Positions 11,627 to 22,251 of a stretch of DNA of 28,027 bases are shown here, piece by piece. The position numbers were made by a program, and so were the translations under genes. How positions within the stretch are numbered: position 1 is the first letter of the stretch; every line of letters starts with the position of its first letter. The DNA lies in IMG/VR virus record IMGVR_UViG_3300025674_000286, positions 1 through 28,027 of that record. One strand, 5' to 3'. This stretch comes from a virus. A model generated the notes under the pieces. That model searched no databases. It was given only the letters and a program-made list of their open reading frames with translations, and was not told the origin of the DNA.

Positions 11627-13114
11627 GTGGCAGTCGTCGACGTGCACTCCGCCTACCTCCGCGCGCTGCGGGAGCGCCCGTTCCCCGAGCAGGAGGCGTT
11701 CGCCCGGGATCCAGCGCGGCTCGTGGCGGCGTTCGCCGCGGTCCGGTCGGGCAAGACCTACGGGGCGGCCCGGAAGTTCGCGATGCGCCTCCTGCGCGAC
11801 GTGGCGGCCGATGTCCAGGCCGACGGCGGGGTGCGCTGGAAGCCGCGGCGCCGCGACCCGATGGAGAGCGACCAACCCCGTCGGCTGTACTGGGTGATCG
11901 CGCCCACCTACGGGCTCGCCAATCTCGCGTGGCAGGAGGTGCTCGCGGCGCTGTACGAGGGCGCGGCCGACCTCATCCTCCACGAGACCGAGGGCAAGCT
12001 GTGGCTCCGCACCGGGCACAAGCTAGAGCGGCGAACGGCCGAGAAGGAGCGAAACCTCCAGGGCGCCGAGGTCTCCGGCGCGCTGGCCGACGAGATCTGC
12101 TCGTGGCGGCGGGAGAGCTGGTACCAGCTCAAGAACCGGCTCGCGTCGGTGCGCGGCTGGCTCGTGGCCGCAGGGTCCCCTCGCCCGGGGACGTGGCCGC
12201 AGGCCGAGTGGTGGGACAGGCGCAACGTCGGCGGCCCGGTGTCCTGCCACGCCTGGGCGACCGCTGCGAATCCGTACTTCCCGGCCGAGGAGCTTGCCGC
12301 GGCCCGCGCGACGCTGCCCGAGAGGTGGTATCGCCGCGACTACGAGGCGAGCTGGGAGACCTTCGCCGGCCTCGTGTACGACATGCTCGGGGAGGCCAAC
12401 TACATCGACGCCGACCCGGCCGCAGAGTCCGCCGTCGACCTCGCGCTCGACTTCGGCTACCACCATCCGGCCTGCCTGTTCCTCGCCAGCCGCGACCACG
12501 CATGGGACGCAGACGGCAACCCGGTCGACGGGCGCGGCGGCATCGTCATCGACGAGATCGTGCGGGAGCAGATCCGCCTCCCCGAGCTGCTGCCCCTGAT
12601 CGCGCAGCGGCTCAAGGCGCGCGGGTGGGCGCTGCGCAACGTCTACTGCGACAAGGCGGGCAACCAAGCGTCGGACAAGGTGCCGTGGACCACGGTCGAC
12701 GCGGTCAAGGCCGGGCTCCCGATCCAGGGCCGCGTCGTCTGGCCGACGAAGGTCGAGCAGATCAGCATTGCCACCGGCGTGCTCGAGGTCGCCGCCCGCC
12801 TGCGCGCCGCCGACGGCACGACCCGCCTCCGCATCGCAGAGCACCTCCGGTCCCCGCGCTACCTCGCCACGCTGCGGTCCCCGGGCATCGTCGGCAGCCT
12901 CCGCGGCTACGTCTACCCGGACAGCGACAAGGCCCGGGCGGACGAGCCGCTCAAGGACGGCGTGCACGATCACTTTGCGGACGCGCTGCGGTACTGGGCG
13001 GTCTGCGAGCGCCCGGTGGTCCGGTACGACGAGCCCGCCCGCCGCGAGCCGCTGCGCCCGGTCGGGGACCCCCACGGGCTGCTCGGCGGGATGGGTGGCG
13101 ACCTGTTCGGCTAG
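11627..13114 (+). CDS. terL: Large terminase subunit (ATPase-nuclease packaging motor)
   Basis: 495 residues. Walker-A-like AAVRSGKT (37-44) and Walker-B-like ALADE with D155/E156 form the ATPase. The C-terminal nuclease has an RNase-H-like acidic set: D275 (LALDFGYHH), D342 (VYCDKAG) and D452 (HDHFADALRYW). It cuts concatemers and drives DNA into the prohead with the portal. The GTG start is placed by the TAGGCT box exactly 6 nt upstream and by family length. It heads the late operon. Confidence 0.93.
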   Translation: MAVVDVHSAYLRALRERPFPEQEAFARDPARLVAAFAAVRSGKTYGAARKFAMRLLRDVAADVQADGGVRWKPRRRDPMESDQPRRLYWVIAPTYGLANLAWQEVLAALYEGAADLILHETEGKLWLRTGHKLERRTAEKERNLQGAEVSGALADEICSWRRESWYQLKNRLASVRGWLVAAGSPRPGTWPQAEWWDRRNVGGPVSCHAWATAANPYFPAEELAAARATLPERWYRRDYEASWETFAGLVYDMLGEANYIDADPAAESAVDLALDFGYHHPACLFLASRDHAWDADGNPVDGRGGIVIDEIVREQIRLPELLPLIAQRLKARGWALRNVYCDKAGNQASDKVPWTTVDAVKAGLPIQGRVVWPTKVEQISIATGVLEVAARLRAADGTTRLRIAEHLRSPRYLATLRSPGIVGSLRGYVYPDSDKARADEPLKDGVHDHFADALRYWAVCERPVVRYDEPARREPLRPVGDPHGLLGGMGGDLFG

Positions 13115-13146
13115 CGGTAGCTGACCCCCACTCCCCGCCCCTGCGC

Positions 13147-13158
13147 TACGCTGCGCGC
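13147..13158 (+). promoter_or_regulatory. Leaderless promoter of the portal gene
   Basis: TACGCT (13147-13152), 6 nt, then ATG 13159. CTGACC at 13121-13126 may be a -35 at long (20-nt) spacing. No Shine-Dalgarno sequence. Confidence 0.55.
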
Positions 13159-15177
<2,019 letters not shown>

Positions 15178-15869
15178 CCGCCGCGCTGCGAGGCCGCGTC
15201 ACCGAGGCGCGTCGGGTCGTGGCCGAGGTGCTGGCCGCCGCGCTCGAGCAGATCTCCGACCCGATGCAGGTCGCGGCGCTGCTTCGGTCCGCGGTCGGCC
15301 GAATTGAGCCGGTGAGCGTGGACGCGCTGGAGCAGTACGGGCGCGACGCCGCGAAGGCGGCGACGAAGACGCTCCGGCGGCAACTCCCCGGCAGCAACCG
15401 CCCGCTCTCCCCCGGCGCTGCGCCGTTCGGGTCGATCGACGACCTCGTGCTCGCCTTCGCGCGCAACCTCGCTGACGCGATCGCGGTGATCGACCGCAAC
15501 GTGTTCGACTACCCCGCGACCTCCATCGAGCGCGCCGCCCTTGAGTCGGCCGAGCCGTTGACGGCCGCGCAGATTCGCTCCGCGGCCAGCTCGCGCAAGC
15601 CCGGCAGCCCCGCAGCGCGGTTGCGTCACGATGCCGACTTTGTGGCCGTCGACACGCTCGGCAGCCTGACCAGCGCGGTCAACCGGCGCCGGATGGAGGA
15701 GGCCGGGGTGCGGTACTACGAGTGGAGGTCGCAGCGGGACAGCAGGGTCCGGGACGAGCACGCCGACCTCGACGGGACGCGGTGGGCGGTCGACGGTCCT
15801 GGGCAAATCACCGAGGGGCACCCAGGAGACCCGCCGGGCTGCCGGTGCTATGCCGTGCCGGTGCTGGAG

Positions 15870-15881
15870 TAGGCTCGCGTC
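15870..15881 (+). promoter_or_regulatory. Leaderless promoter, -10 TAGGCT
   Basis: TAGGCT (15870-15875) overlaps the MuF stop codon and ends 6 nt before ATG 15882. Confidence 0.55.
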
Positions 15882-16076
15882 ATGCCCGTCCACCCGCCGC
15901 GAGATCGACGCCCCCGCCGCGAGGAGCCGCGCATCGAAGGCAAGCGGGTGCTCGGCAAGGTCAGCGACGCCGACGCGGCTTACCTGCTGTCGGAGGCCGG
16001 GCAGACGCCCGCCTCGCGTGAGGGCGTCCGCAACCTGCGCCGACGCCGCGGCATCCCCGCCTACCGCGACACCTAG
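15882..16076 (+). CDS. Small basic HTH-like protein
   Basis: 64 residues from ATG 15882, with a TAGGCT box at leaderless spacing. Very basic N-terminus (HPPRDRRPRREEPRIEGKR), then VSDADAAYLLSEAGQTPASR and EGVRNLRRRRGIPAYRD, which could form a small helix-turn-helix. It sits alone between MuF and the protease/scaffold gene, an odd place for a regulator. No family recognised. Expression from its own promoter suggests real coding. Confidence 0.6.
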   Translation: MPVHPPRDRRPRREEPRIEGKRVLGKVSDADAAYLLSEAGQTPASREGVRNLRRRRGIPAYRDT

Positions 16077-16081
16077 GCCGA

Positions 16082-16105
16082 CCCACTCGCACTAGCGGGT
16101 GTGGG
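16082..16105. terminator. Hairpin after the small HTH-like gene
   Basis: CCCAC (16082-16086) with GTGGG (16101-16105), and CGC (16088-16090) with GCG (16095-16097), form a bulged hairpin 6 nt after the stop. No T-run, so a weak terminator candidate. Confidence 0.35.
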
Positions 16106-16141
16106 CCTCCCGGTGGTTTGCCCCGCTGCCCTGCGCTCCCG

Positions 16142-16153
16142 CACGCTTGGGCC
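16142..16153 (+). promoter_or_regulatory. Degenerate leaderless -10 before the protease/scaffold gene
   Basis: CACGCT (16142-16147) sits exactly 6 nt before ATG 16154 and differs from the portal box TACGCT only in the first base. No ribosome site precedes this ATG. Confidence 0.35.
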
Positions 16154-17191
16154 ATGCCGCTGCACCGCTCCGATCTGATTGCCTGCGCCGAGGTCGGTGA
16201 CCGCGAGGCGGACGGGTCCGTCTGGATCGAGCTGGCCGCCTCCGGCCGCATGTACTCGCAGCGCCGCGGCGGCAACGCCGTCGAGGTCGGCCGCGAGCAC
16301 CTGCAGCAGATGGCCGACAACATGGCGGCGTTCCTCGGGGAGCGGTGGGCCGGATCCAACGAGGACGGCTCTCCCCGGGGCGTGCCGATCCGCCTGGACC
16401 TCGCGCACGCCGACGCCGACAAGGACCCCGCCGACCACGCCGCCGCGCCGATGTTCCGCGGCCAAGTCGTCGAGGCGAAGCTCGGGGAGCGCGACGGCCG
16501 CGCCGTCCTCCTCGGCCGCGTGCAGTGGACCGACGAGGGCAAGCTCGACGCCAAGGCGCTGAGCGTCAGCATCGAGGCGTACCCCGACCGGCAGAGCAAG
16601 GCCACCGGCGAGCCCATCGAGGGCTACATGCTCACCGGCGTCGTTCTCACCGACAAGCCAATGGTGCGGGACCTGCGGATTGCAGCGACCGACCACGAAG
16701 ACACCCCCACCCCGGAGCCGCGCATGCCGCTGTCCACCCGAGCGCGTGAGATCCTCGCGCTCTCCGAGTCCCCCTCCGAGTCGGCCGTCGAAGCGGCCGT
16801 CCTCAAGCTCTCCGAGGAGCGCGACACCCTCAAGATCCAGGCGCTGCGTCTGACCGAGGAGCGCGACAGCCTCAAGGCCGAGCTCGACAAGCATGCCGAG
16901 GCCGAGGCCGAGCGCATCGACGAGCAGGCCGTTGCGGACGGTCGCATCACCGCCGCCGAGCGCCCCGAGTACCGCAAGGTGCGCGAGTCGGTCGGCATCG
17001 AGCTGGCCGAGAAGCTCTACCCGAAGGGCAAGCACAACGTGACCCCGAAGTCGGCGACCGGCGGCGGCGACCCCGTGCCGTTCAACATCGACGAGCGCAT
17101 CGCCTTCCACACGAAGCACGGCGCCTCCGAGATGAGCGCCTACAACCTCGCGCTCTCCGAGGCGCCCCGTTCCTTTTACGAGGAGGCCTGA
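16154..17191 (+). CDS. Mu gpI-like prohead protease with scaffold region
   Basis: 345 residues; ATG 16154 chosen by the family start (an in-frame GTG at 16118 lacks support). Residues 1-185 resemble the Mu gpI/prohead protease group: DGSVWIELAASGRMYSQRRG, then IRLDLAHADADKDP, FRGQVVEAKL, ALSVSIEAYPDRQS and GYMLTGVVLTDKP. Residues about 195-265 are charged coiled coil (LKLSEERDTLKIQALRLTEE, RDSLKAELDKHAEAEAERI), as expected for a scaffold. The C-terminus contains ITAAERPEYRKV and is helical. The protein would guide capsid assembly and then cleave head proteins. It sits just before the decoration and capsid genes, as in Mu-like heads. Confidence 0.82.
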   Translation: MPLHRSDLIACAEVGDREADGSVWIELAASGRMYSQRRGGNAVEVGREHLQQMADNMAAFLGERWAGSNEDGSPRGVPIRLDLAHADADKDPADHAAAPMFRGQVVEAKLGERDGRAVLLGRVQWTDEGKLDAKALSVSIEAYPDRQSKATGEPIEGYMLTGVVLTDKPMVRDLRIAATDHEDTPTPEPRMPLSTRAREILALSESPSESAVEAAVLKLSEERDTLKIQALRLTEERDSLKAELDKHAEAEAERIDEQAVADGRITAAERPEYRKVRESVGIELAEKLYPKGKHNVTPKSATGGGDPVPFNIDERIAFHTKHGASEMSAYNLALSEAPRSFYEEA

Positions 17192-17194
17192 ACC

Positions 17195-17575
17195 ATGGCG
17201 AACTCCTGCAAGACCGAGATCCTCGGGTACCGCACCGACGCGGACCTGTCCTCGTCCCCCTACCGCTTCGTCCTCAAGGACGGGGACGACGACCTCTCCG
17301 TGGCGACCGCCTCGGCGGCCGACGTGGTGGGCGTGACCACGAACAACGTGGCCGACTACTCCACCACCGCCGGCACCGTCGAGGTGCAGATCGGCCCGGA
17401 GTACCTCGTGACCGTCGGCGCGACGCTGTCGCAGGGCGCCGAGCTCGTGCCCGGCACCGGCGGCAAGGCGGTCGCTGCCTCCGCGGGTGAGATCGTGGTC
17501 GCGGTGCTGCTCGAGGGCGGCGCCGACGGCGAGGTCTGCCGCGCCAAGGCCGTCAACTACCAGAAGAACCCCTGA
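17195..17575 (+). CDS. Capsid decoration-type protein (DUF2190-like)
   Basis: 126 residues, ATG 17195 only 3 nt after the previous stop, with GAGGAGG upstream. The pattern fits DUF2190-like proteins found before capsid genes: ADVVGVTTNNVADYSTTAGT, VEVQIGPEYLVTVGATLSQG, ELVPGTGGKAVAASAGEIVV, ending with VCRAKAVNY. These small beta-rich proteins bind the outside of the capsid lattice. The family call rests on pattern and gene order. Confidence 0.72.
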   Translation: MANSCKTEILGYRTDADLSSSPYRFVLKDGDDDLSVATASAADVVGVTTNNVADYSTTAGTVEVQIGPEYLVTVGATLSQGAELVPGTGGKAVAASAGEIVVAVLLEGGADGEVCRAKAVNYQKNP

Positions 17576-17591
17576 GCGGAGACGCTGAACC

Positions 17592-18560
17592 ATGTCCCTC
17601 CCCGTCGCCAACATTCGGCAGAACAAGGTCTTCGCGCCGCTCACTCGCATGTACGCGAACGCGGTCGGCAACTTCATCCACAACGTCGCCCCCATGGTCG
17701 TCGACGTGGACACGGAGACCGGCAACTTCATGGACGTTCAGGGGGGCTTCGGCAGCAAGACCGACCCCCAGGGCATGGGCATTGGCTACAGCCAGCTCTA
17801 CCCGCGCTCTATCCACATGGAGATCCAGGAGGTCACCGGCTGGACGGTGCAGCTCTCGGGCCTCGGCGCCGACTTCAACATCGTGCGTGAGCAGCTCCTC
17901 GACAACGAGGCGATCCGCCTCATGCGGCCCCGCCTCGCCCTGCTCATGCAGCAGTGCATGATCGAGCGCGAGCGCACCTTCGCGAGCCTCTGCTTCACCG
18001 CGGGCAACTGGACCGGCTACACGACCGACGTGTCGAGCGCCGACCCGACCGAGCAGTTCCAGACGGACACTGCCGACCCGGTCGAGTACATCCAGAGCAA
18101 GATGGACACCGTCGAGCTCGCCTGCGGCCGACGCCCGAACGCCGCGATCATCGGTCACACCGCGTGGCAGAAGCTCCGCACCAACGAGCGCTTCCGCTCC
18201 TACCGGAAGTTCGTGCAGGACGTGAACATGCCGTTCACCGAGGCGGAGGTCGCGTCCTTCTTCGGGCTCGACCAGATCTTCGTCGGCCGCGCGGTCGAGA
18301 ACACCGCGCAGCAGGGCGCCACCGAGAGCAAGTCCCGCATCTGGGGCGCGCACATGCTCCTGTTCCGCCGCGACGCCGCGCTGGAGCCGGAGACCCCGCA
18401 GGGCACGCTGCACCGCTACCGCGCTCGCGGCTTCTCGGACGGCACGCCCCGCACCGAGCAGAAGTCGGACCTCGTGCGGCAGCTTCAGTGCCTCTACTAC
18501 GACCAGTTCCTTGCCACGAACAAGGCGACGGGCCACCTGCTCCGCAACATCGCCGCCTGA
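17592..18560 (+). CDS. Major capsid protein
   Basis: 322 residues from ATG 17592, with GGAG about 10 nt upstream. Position (after protease/scaffold and decoration protein, before connectors) and size fit an HK97-fold capsid subunit. Features include an N-terminal arm (QNKVFAPLTRMYANAVGNFI), a long helical region (FNIVREQLLDNEAIRLMRPR, LALLMQQCMIERERTFASLC) as in the spine helix, and PNAAIIGHTAWQKLRTNERF, a pattern common to Mu/gpE-type capsids where a helix probes domain contacts. Clean G/C-ending codons throughout fit a highly expressed gene. Confidence 0.85.
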   Translation: MSLPVANIRQNKVFAPLTRMYANAVGNFIHNVAPMVVDVDTETGNFMDVQGGFGSKTDPQGMGIGYSQLYPRSIHMEIQEVTGWTVQLSGLGADFNIVREQLLDNEAIRLMRPRLALLMQQCMIERERTFASLCFTAGNWTGYTTDVSSADPTEQFQTDTADPVEYIQSKMDTVELACGRRPNAAIIGHTAWQKLRTNERFRSYRKFVQDVNMPFTEAEVASFFGLDQIFVGRAVENTAQQGATESKSRIWGAHMLLFRRDAALEPETPQGTLHRYRARGFSDGTPRTEQKSDLVRQLQCLYYDQFLATNKATGHLLRNIAA

Positions 18561-18572
18561 TCGGAGGACGCT

Positions 18573-19061
18573 GTGTCCGACATCCCGTACTACATGCCCT
18601 CGTCGTTCCCGGCGGGGCTGAAGGCCGACACCATCGGCGAGGTCACGGCCGGCAACGGCGTCGCGATCGACGGCCTGACGATCAAGGACGGCGGCATCGC
18701 TCGATTCGGCCCGGTGGCGCTGACCGCCGCGGCCGAGTCGTCGGACACGATCGCAGTGACGATGGCCGGTCCGGCGGTGGCTGCCGCCTACCGGGCGACG
18801 GTCGTGCTCAACGCGACCGGCCTGCCGGACGCGACCAAGTTCACGCTGGCGGAGACCGGCGCCGGGACTGAGATCTCGGCGACCGCTCAGGCGTCGCTGC
18901 TGTTCGCCACCTCGGCGGCGGGCGCAGCCACGATCACCGTGACCGACGTGCTCGGCGCCTCGAACACGAACGTGTTCCTGCTGATCGAGCCGATGTCGAC
19001 GCAGGCCGGCACCCAGGCGGGCGGCGCGGCTCACATCGAGCTGACCTTCGACGCGAGCTAA
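18573..19061 (+). CDS. Beta-rich head protein (fibre or decoration)
   Basis: 162 residues from GTG 18573, with GGAGG 7 nt upstream. The sequence is Ala/Thr/Gly/Val-rich beta: PAGLKADTIGEVTAGNGVAI, DGLTIKDGGIARFG, then Ig-like segments ending VFLLIEPMS and AAHIELTFDAS. The N-terminal LKADTI--VTAGNGV-IDG--IKDGG pattern is often seen in phage head proteins next to capsid genes. Probable head decoration or head-fibre subunit; function inferred from position. Confidence 0.7.
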   Translation: MSDIPYYMPSSFPAGLKADTIGEVTAGNGVAIDGLTIKDGGIARFGPVALTAAAESSDTIAVTMAGPAVAAAYRATVVLNATGLPDATKFTLAETGAGTEISATAQASLLFATSAAGAATITVTDVLGASNTNVFLLIEPMSTQAGTQAGGAAHIELTFDAS

Positions 19062-19076
19062 TCCCCCGGAGGCGCT

Positions 19077-19640
19077 GTGCCCTACCTGTCCACGCTCGCC
19101 GACGCGCTGCGGTACGTCGACGCTCAGACGGGGACGCTCAGCGCCTCCACCCGCCCCACGACCACCGAGGCCACGATCCTATGGGGCGAGGCCGAGACCG
19201 AGGTGAAGGCGGCTCTGCTCGCCGCAGGGCTGTCCACCTCGGTCACCTCGGGCTCCTTCGCAGAGGACTTCGTGCAGGGCATGGAGGCGCTCATGACGGG
19301 CGTCCTCGTGCTGCTCTGGCGGGGGACCGACCGGGCAGGCGCGACGGGCACCGGCTTCATGCGGCTGGTGACCGAGGCCGGAGGCGGCACCACCCGCAGC
19401 GACACCGCAGCGGGCGCGCTCCACGCGCTGTTCAAGGCCCGAGCCGCGAAGCTGCTCGACGACAAGTTCCGGGCGGCGCTGCTCTCCGCGGGCGCGTCGC
19501 GGGCGTCGACCACGCTGCCCACGGATATGGCGTCGCACGCCGTCGACTACCGCGACACGTCGATCAGCGACAGCCCGCCGCCGGGCGGCGACTGGCCGTA
19601 CGCCGAGCCGCAGCCGTACTTCGACGGCGACAGCCTGTGA
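19077..19640 (+). CDS. Head-tail connector/adaptor protein
   Basis: 187 residues from GTG 19077, with GGAGG 6 nt upstream. Mostly helical: YLSTLADALRYVDAQTGTLS, TEATILWGEAETEVKAALLA, HALFKARAAKLLDDKFRAAL. Small helical proteins right after the capsid block and before the gpS-like gene are usually adaptors that dock under the portal. The C-terminus is Pro/Asp-rich (PPPGGDWPYAEPQPYFDGDS). Assignment by position and helical pattern. It overlaps the next gene as GTGA. Confidence 0.68.
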   Translation: MPYLSTLADALRYVDAQTGTLSASTRPTTTEATILWGEAETEVKAALLAAGLSTSVTSGSFAEDFVQGMEALMTGVLVLLWRGTDRAGATGTGFMRLVTEAGGGTTRSDTAAGALHALFKARAAKLLDDKFRAALLSAGASRASTTLPTDMASHAVDYRDTSISDSPPPGGDWPYAEPQPYFDGDSL

Positions 19641-20239
19641 CCGAGCCCGCCGTCTCGATCCGCATCGACCCGGACGCCTCCGAGGTCGCAGGCGCCATCC
19701 TCCGCGGCCCGGCGCGCAACATCGACTTCAGCGCGGCCTTCCGCATGCTCGCGGGCACGGCGCAGCGCCACGTCCAGCGGCACCTCGAGACCGAGGGCAC
19801 GAGCACCGGGCCGAAGTTCGTCCGCCTGTCGGAGCCCTACGCCACGCACAAGCGCCGCGTGTGGGGACAGCTCCCGATCCTCACCCGGTCGGGTCGGCTG
19901 CACCGCGCCGCGGGCGGCGGGCCGGGGTGGTCGCAGACCATCACGCAGCGCTCGGCCAAGTACTCGGTCGACCCGACCAGCCCCGAGGGCTTCCGCTACG
20001 CGAGGGCCCACCAGCAGGGCGCTGGGCGGCTGCCTCGGCGCCCGGTGATCCGGCTGGACGCGACGGTCCAGGGCGGGGTGGGGCGCCTCACTGCGGGGCG
20101 CGTGCTGCCCTTCGGCACGGTCGCCGCGGGCGCGCTGCAGGCGGTCGTCATCGACGCGACCAACAAGGCGCTCGGCAAGGAGCAGCGGGTGGGGCTGGAG
20201 AAGCGGCTGCGGACGCTGGCACGGGTCAAGACGCGGTAA
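19637..20239 (+). CDS. Tail completion protein, P2 gpS / phage virion morphogenesis family
   Basis: 200 residues from GTG 19637 (GTGA overlap). The family pattern is clear: an N-terminal helix (FSAAFRMLAGTAQRHVQRHL), then KFVRLSEPYATHKRRVWGQL followed by PILTRSGRL, as in P2 gpS-type proteins, and a basic end (KEQRVGLEKRLRTLARVKTR). These proteins join the tail to the head or neck. Neighbours on both sides are connector and tail-terminator candidates, which fits. Confidence 0.8.
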   Translation: MTEPAVSIRIDPDASEVAGAILRGPARNIDFSAAFRMLAGTAQRHVQRHLETEGTSTGPKFVRLSEPYATHKRRVWGQLPILTRSGRLHRAAGGGPGWSQTITQRSAKYSVDPTSPEGFRYARAHQQGAGRLPRRPVIRLDATVQGGVGRLTAGRVLPFGTVAAGALQAVVIDATNKALGKEQRVGLEKRLRTLARVKTR

Positions 20240-20281
20240 GCACCCCCGCACCCTAGCACGCGTCCCCGGAAGGGCCACCGC

Positions 20282-20287
20282 TACACT
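20282..20287 (+). promoter_or_regulatory. -10 box upstream of the tail-terminator gene
   Basis: TACACT lies 9 nt before ATG 20297, in a 57-bp gap. The spacing allows a near-leaderless start. A CCTAGCA half-site at about 20252 resembles the dyad at 1322. Confidence 0.4.
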
Positions 20288-20296
20288 CGCCGCAGC

Positions 20297-20872
20297 ATGG
20301 GCCACCACGTCACGCAGCCGCCTGTCGAGATCGCGACCGACGCGCTGCTCGCGTTTTTGGACACGGGCGCGACGCCGCTCGGCGCCGTGCAGAACTTCAA
20401 CGCCCACAAGGACGCGCTGATCGCGGCGCAGGGCTGGGACGCGCTGCCGGACGTGCAGTGGTACGGCTACGACGTGACGCTCGGCAACGTCTACTCCCAC
20501 AGCATCGTCACCGGCGGCGTGTGGTTCGAGGCGCTCGAGCCCAACAACGACGCGACCCAGGTGCAGGACCTCGTGGTGTGCTCGGTCGGCCTGCTGCTCC
20601 CGTCGGACGTGTTCAACGCCGGGCAGGCTGCCACCGGGATCGCCCTGCGCCGCTACGTCGACTGCCTGCGGACCATGCTCGGCCGCGGCTTCCCGATCGG
20701 CAGCCCGACCCGCCGCGACGCCTCCGGCCGCACGCTGAACAACGGCGGCACCGCGTGGCCGGCGCGGGTGCAGAACACCACGCTCGGCCGCACCGAGCAG
20801 ATCGTCGAGCCTGACTCCGGCGCAACCGTCGGCGTCGTCCTCCCCGTGACCGTACAAGTAGAGGTGACCTGA
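20297..20872 (+). CDS. Probable tail terminator protein
   Basis: 191 residues from ATG 20297. Mixed alpha/beta: ATDALLAFLDTGATPLGAVQ, VWFEALEPNNDATQVQDLVV, a helix (AATGIALRRYVDCLRTMLGR) and a C-terminal strand VGVVLPVTVQVEVT. Gene order (gpS-like, this, tail tube) and the strand-rich end match tail terminators that cap the tube. No ribosome site is clear before the ATG. Assignment by synteny. Confidence 0.62.
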   Translation: MGHHVTQPPVEIATDALLAFLDTGATPLGAVQNFNAHKDALIAAQGWDALPDVQWYGYDVTLGNVYSHSIVTGGVWFEALEPNNDATQVQDLVVCSVGLLLPSDVFNAGQAATGIALRRYVDCLRTMLGRGFPIGSPTRRDASGRTLNNGGTAWPARVQNTTLGRTEQIVEPDSGATVGVVLPVTVQVEVT

Positions 20873-20874
20873 CC

Positions 20875-22251
20875 ATGCCCGGACCCACGATCTCCGCCGG
20901 CCGCGACGCGCTGTTCGCCGTCGTGGCCGAGTCCGCCTACGGCGACGGTGGCTCGACCGCCTACGCCGCCGCCGACGACTTCGTCGACTGCTCCGGGTGG
21001 GCGGTGACGCCGCAGACCCCGGGCGGCCCCCGCGACGACGCGCACGGCTACATCAGCCCGCTGGGCGACATCAAGGGCAAGAAGACCGTCGAGTGGACGC
21101 TGAGCCCCACCTACTTCAAGCCCAACGACAACGGCACCGACCCGGACTGGCACGTCCTCGCGACCAAGAACGGCTGGACCGGCGGCTCGTGGTCGGCGTC
21201 CGACGCGGTGGAGGCGGGCAGCACCACGACCGTGATCAACGCAACGGGCCACAGCTACAGCGTGGACGACTTCGTGCGGATCAACGGCGAGGTGCGCCGG
21301 GTCGCCTCGACGAACACCGACGACTTCACGGTCACCCCCGCCCTCACCGCGACCCCGTCGGCCACCGACGCGATCAGCCCGTGCAAGGCGTACTCGATCA
21401 ACGAGGACCGGGACACTGTTCCCGACTCGGTGGCGCTGTGGCTGTTCGACAACAACCGCACCGTGCGGATCCGCGGCGCGTTCGTCACGAGCTGGACGTT
21501 CACCGGCAGCGACCCGGCCGGGCTGAAGTTCAGCGCGCAGGGCAACGCCCGCCGGGCGGACATCATCCCCAGCGCCTTCCTCGACGGCGCCATCAACAAC
21601 GCGGTCACCACCATCACGCTGGCCGAGGGGCACGGCGTGCCGGCGGACACCTCCGCGACTGACCTGCTCTACCTCACGGTCGGCAGCGAGAACCTCAAGG
21701 TGCTCAGCGTTGCCGGCAACGACATCACCGTCGACACCCGCGGCGTGTACCTCGGCGGCGGGGCGGCGGCCTCGCACTCCGACGGGGCCGAGGTCTTCGC
21801 CTTCTACTACACGCCCTCGACTGCCGGGAACATCGTGGACAGCACCGCCGGGGACGCGGTCGTCAACGGCGTGCCCGTCAAGTCGGTGACCGCCTGCACG
21901 GCGTCGGTGGAGACGGGCGCGGAGCCGTGGGCCAACGAGCACGGAGACGCCTACGAGGTCCACGGCTACTCGGTGGGCCGGCTGGAGGCGACCATGCAGA
22001 TGGAGGCGCTCGCCCGCCGCGGTGAGGCGCTCGCCCTCATGCGCCGCGCGCAGGACCGCACCGCCACCGAGGTCATGTGGCAGCAGGGCAACGTCGCGGG
22101 CGCGACCGTCGCGCTCTACATGCAGTCGGCCATCCTCGAGGTGCCGGCCAACTCCATCGACGCGGGCGAGGCGACGGCCTCGCTCTCCCTGTCCTTCTCG
22201 TCCCGCATGGCTGCGGCGGGCGACTCCCCGATCTTCCTCGTGGTGTCCTGA
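20875..22251 (+). CDS. Major tail tube protein with two inserted beta domains
   Basis: 458 residues from ATG 20875, with GAGGTGACC just upstream. The N-terminal part (GRDALFAVVAESAYGDGGST) and the C-terminal part (VHGYSVGRLEATMQMEALAR, LEVPANSIDAGEATASLSLS) are typical of siphovirus tube subunits. Two additions interrupt it: residues about 105-170 (GSTTTVINATGHSYSVDD, FTVTPALTATP), shared with the protein at 6286, and residues about 240-320 (AVTTITLAEGHGVPADTS, LKVLSVAGNDITVDTRGVYL, AAASHSDGAEVFAFYY), a common phage surface-repeat pattern. These likely decorate the outside of the tail. The long length is explained by them. Confidence 0.83.
   Translation: MPGPTISAGRDALFAVVAESAYGDGGSTAYAAADDFVDCSGWAVTPQTPGGPRDDAHGYISPLGDIKGKKTVEWTLSPTYFKPNDNGTDPDWHVLATKNGWTGGSWSASDAVEAGSTTTVINATGHSYSVDDFVRINGEVRRVASTNTDDFTVTPALTATPSATDAISPCKAYSINEDRDTVPDSVALWLFDNNRTVRIRGAFVTSWTFTGSDPAGLKFSAQGNARRADIIPSAFLDGAINNAVTTITLAEGHGVPADTSATDLLYLTVGSENLKVLSVAGNDITVDTRGVYLGGGAAASHSDGAEVFAFYYTPSTAGNIVDSTAGDAVVNGVPVKSVTACTASVETGAEPWANEHGDAYEVHGYSVGRLEATMQMEALARRGEALALMRRAQDRTATEVMWQQGNVAGATVALYMQSAILEVPANSIDAGEATASLSLSFSSRMAAAGDSPIFLVVS

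Noticed and set aside
11929-13158. Upstream extension of the portal frame through the terminase gene
   Set aside because: Low-complexity Gly/Arg/Ala/Pro sequence overlapping the terminase in another frame; the portal start at 13159 has a proper promoter and the sequence becomes protein-like only there.
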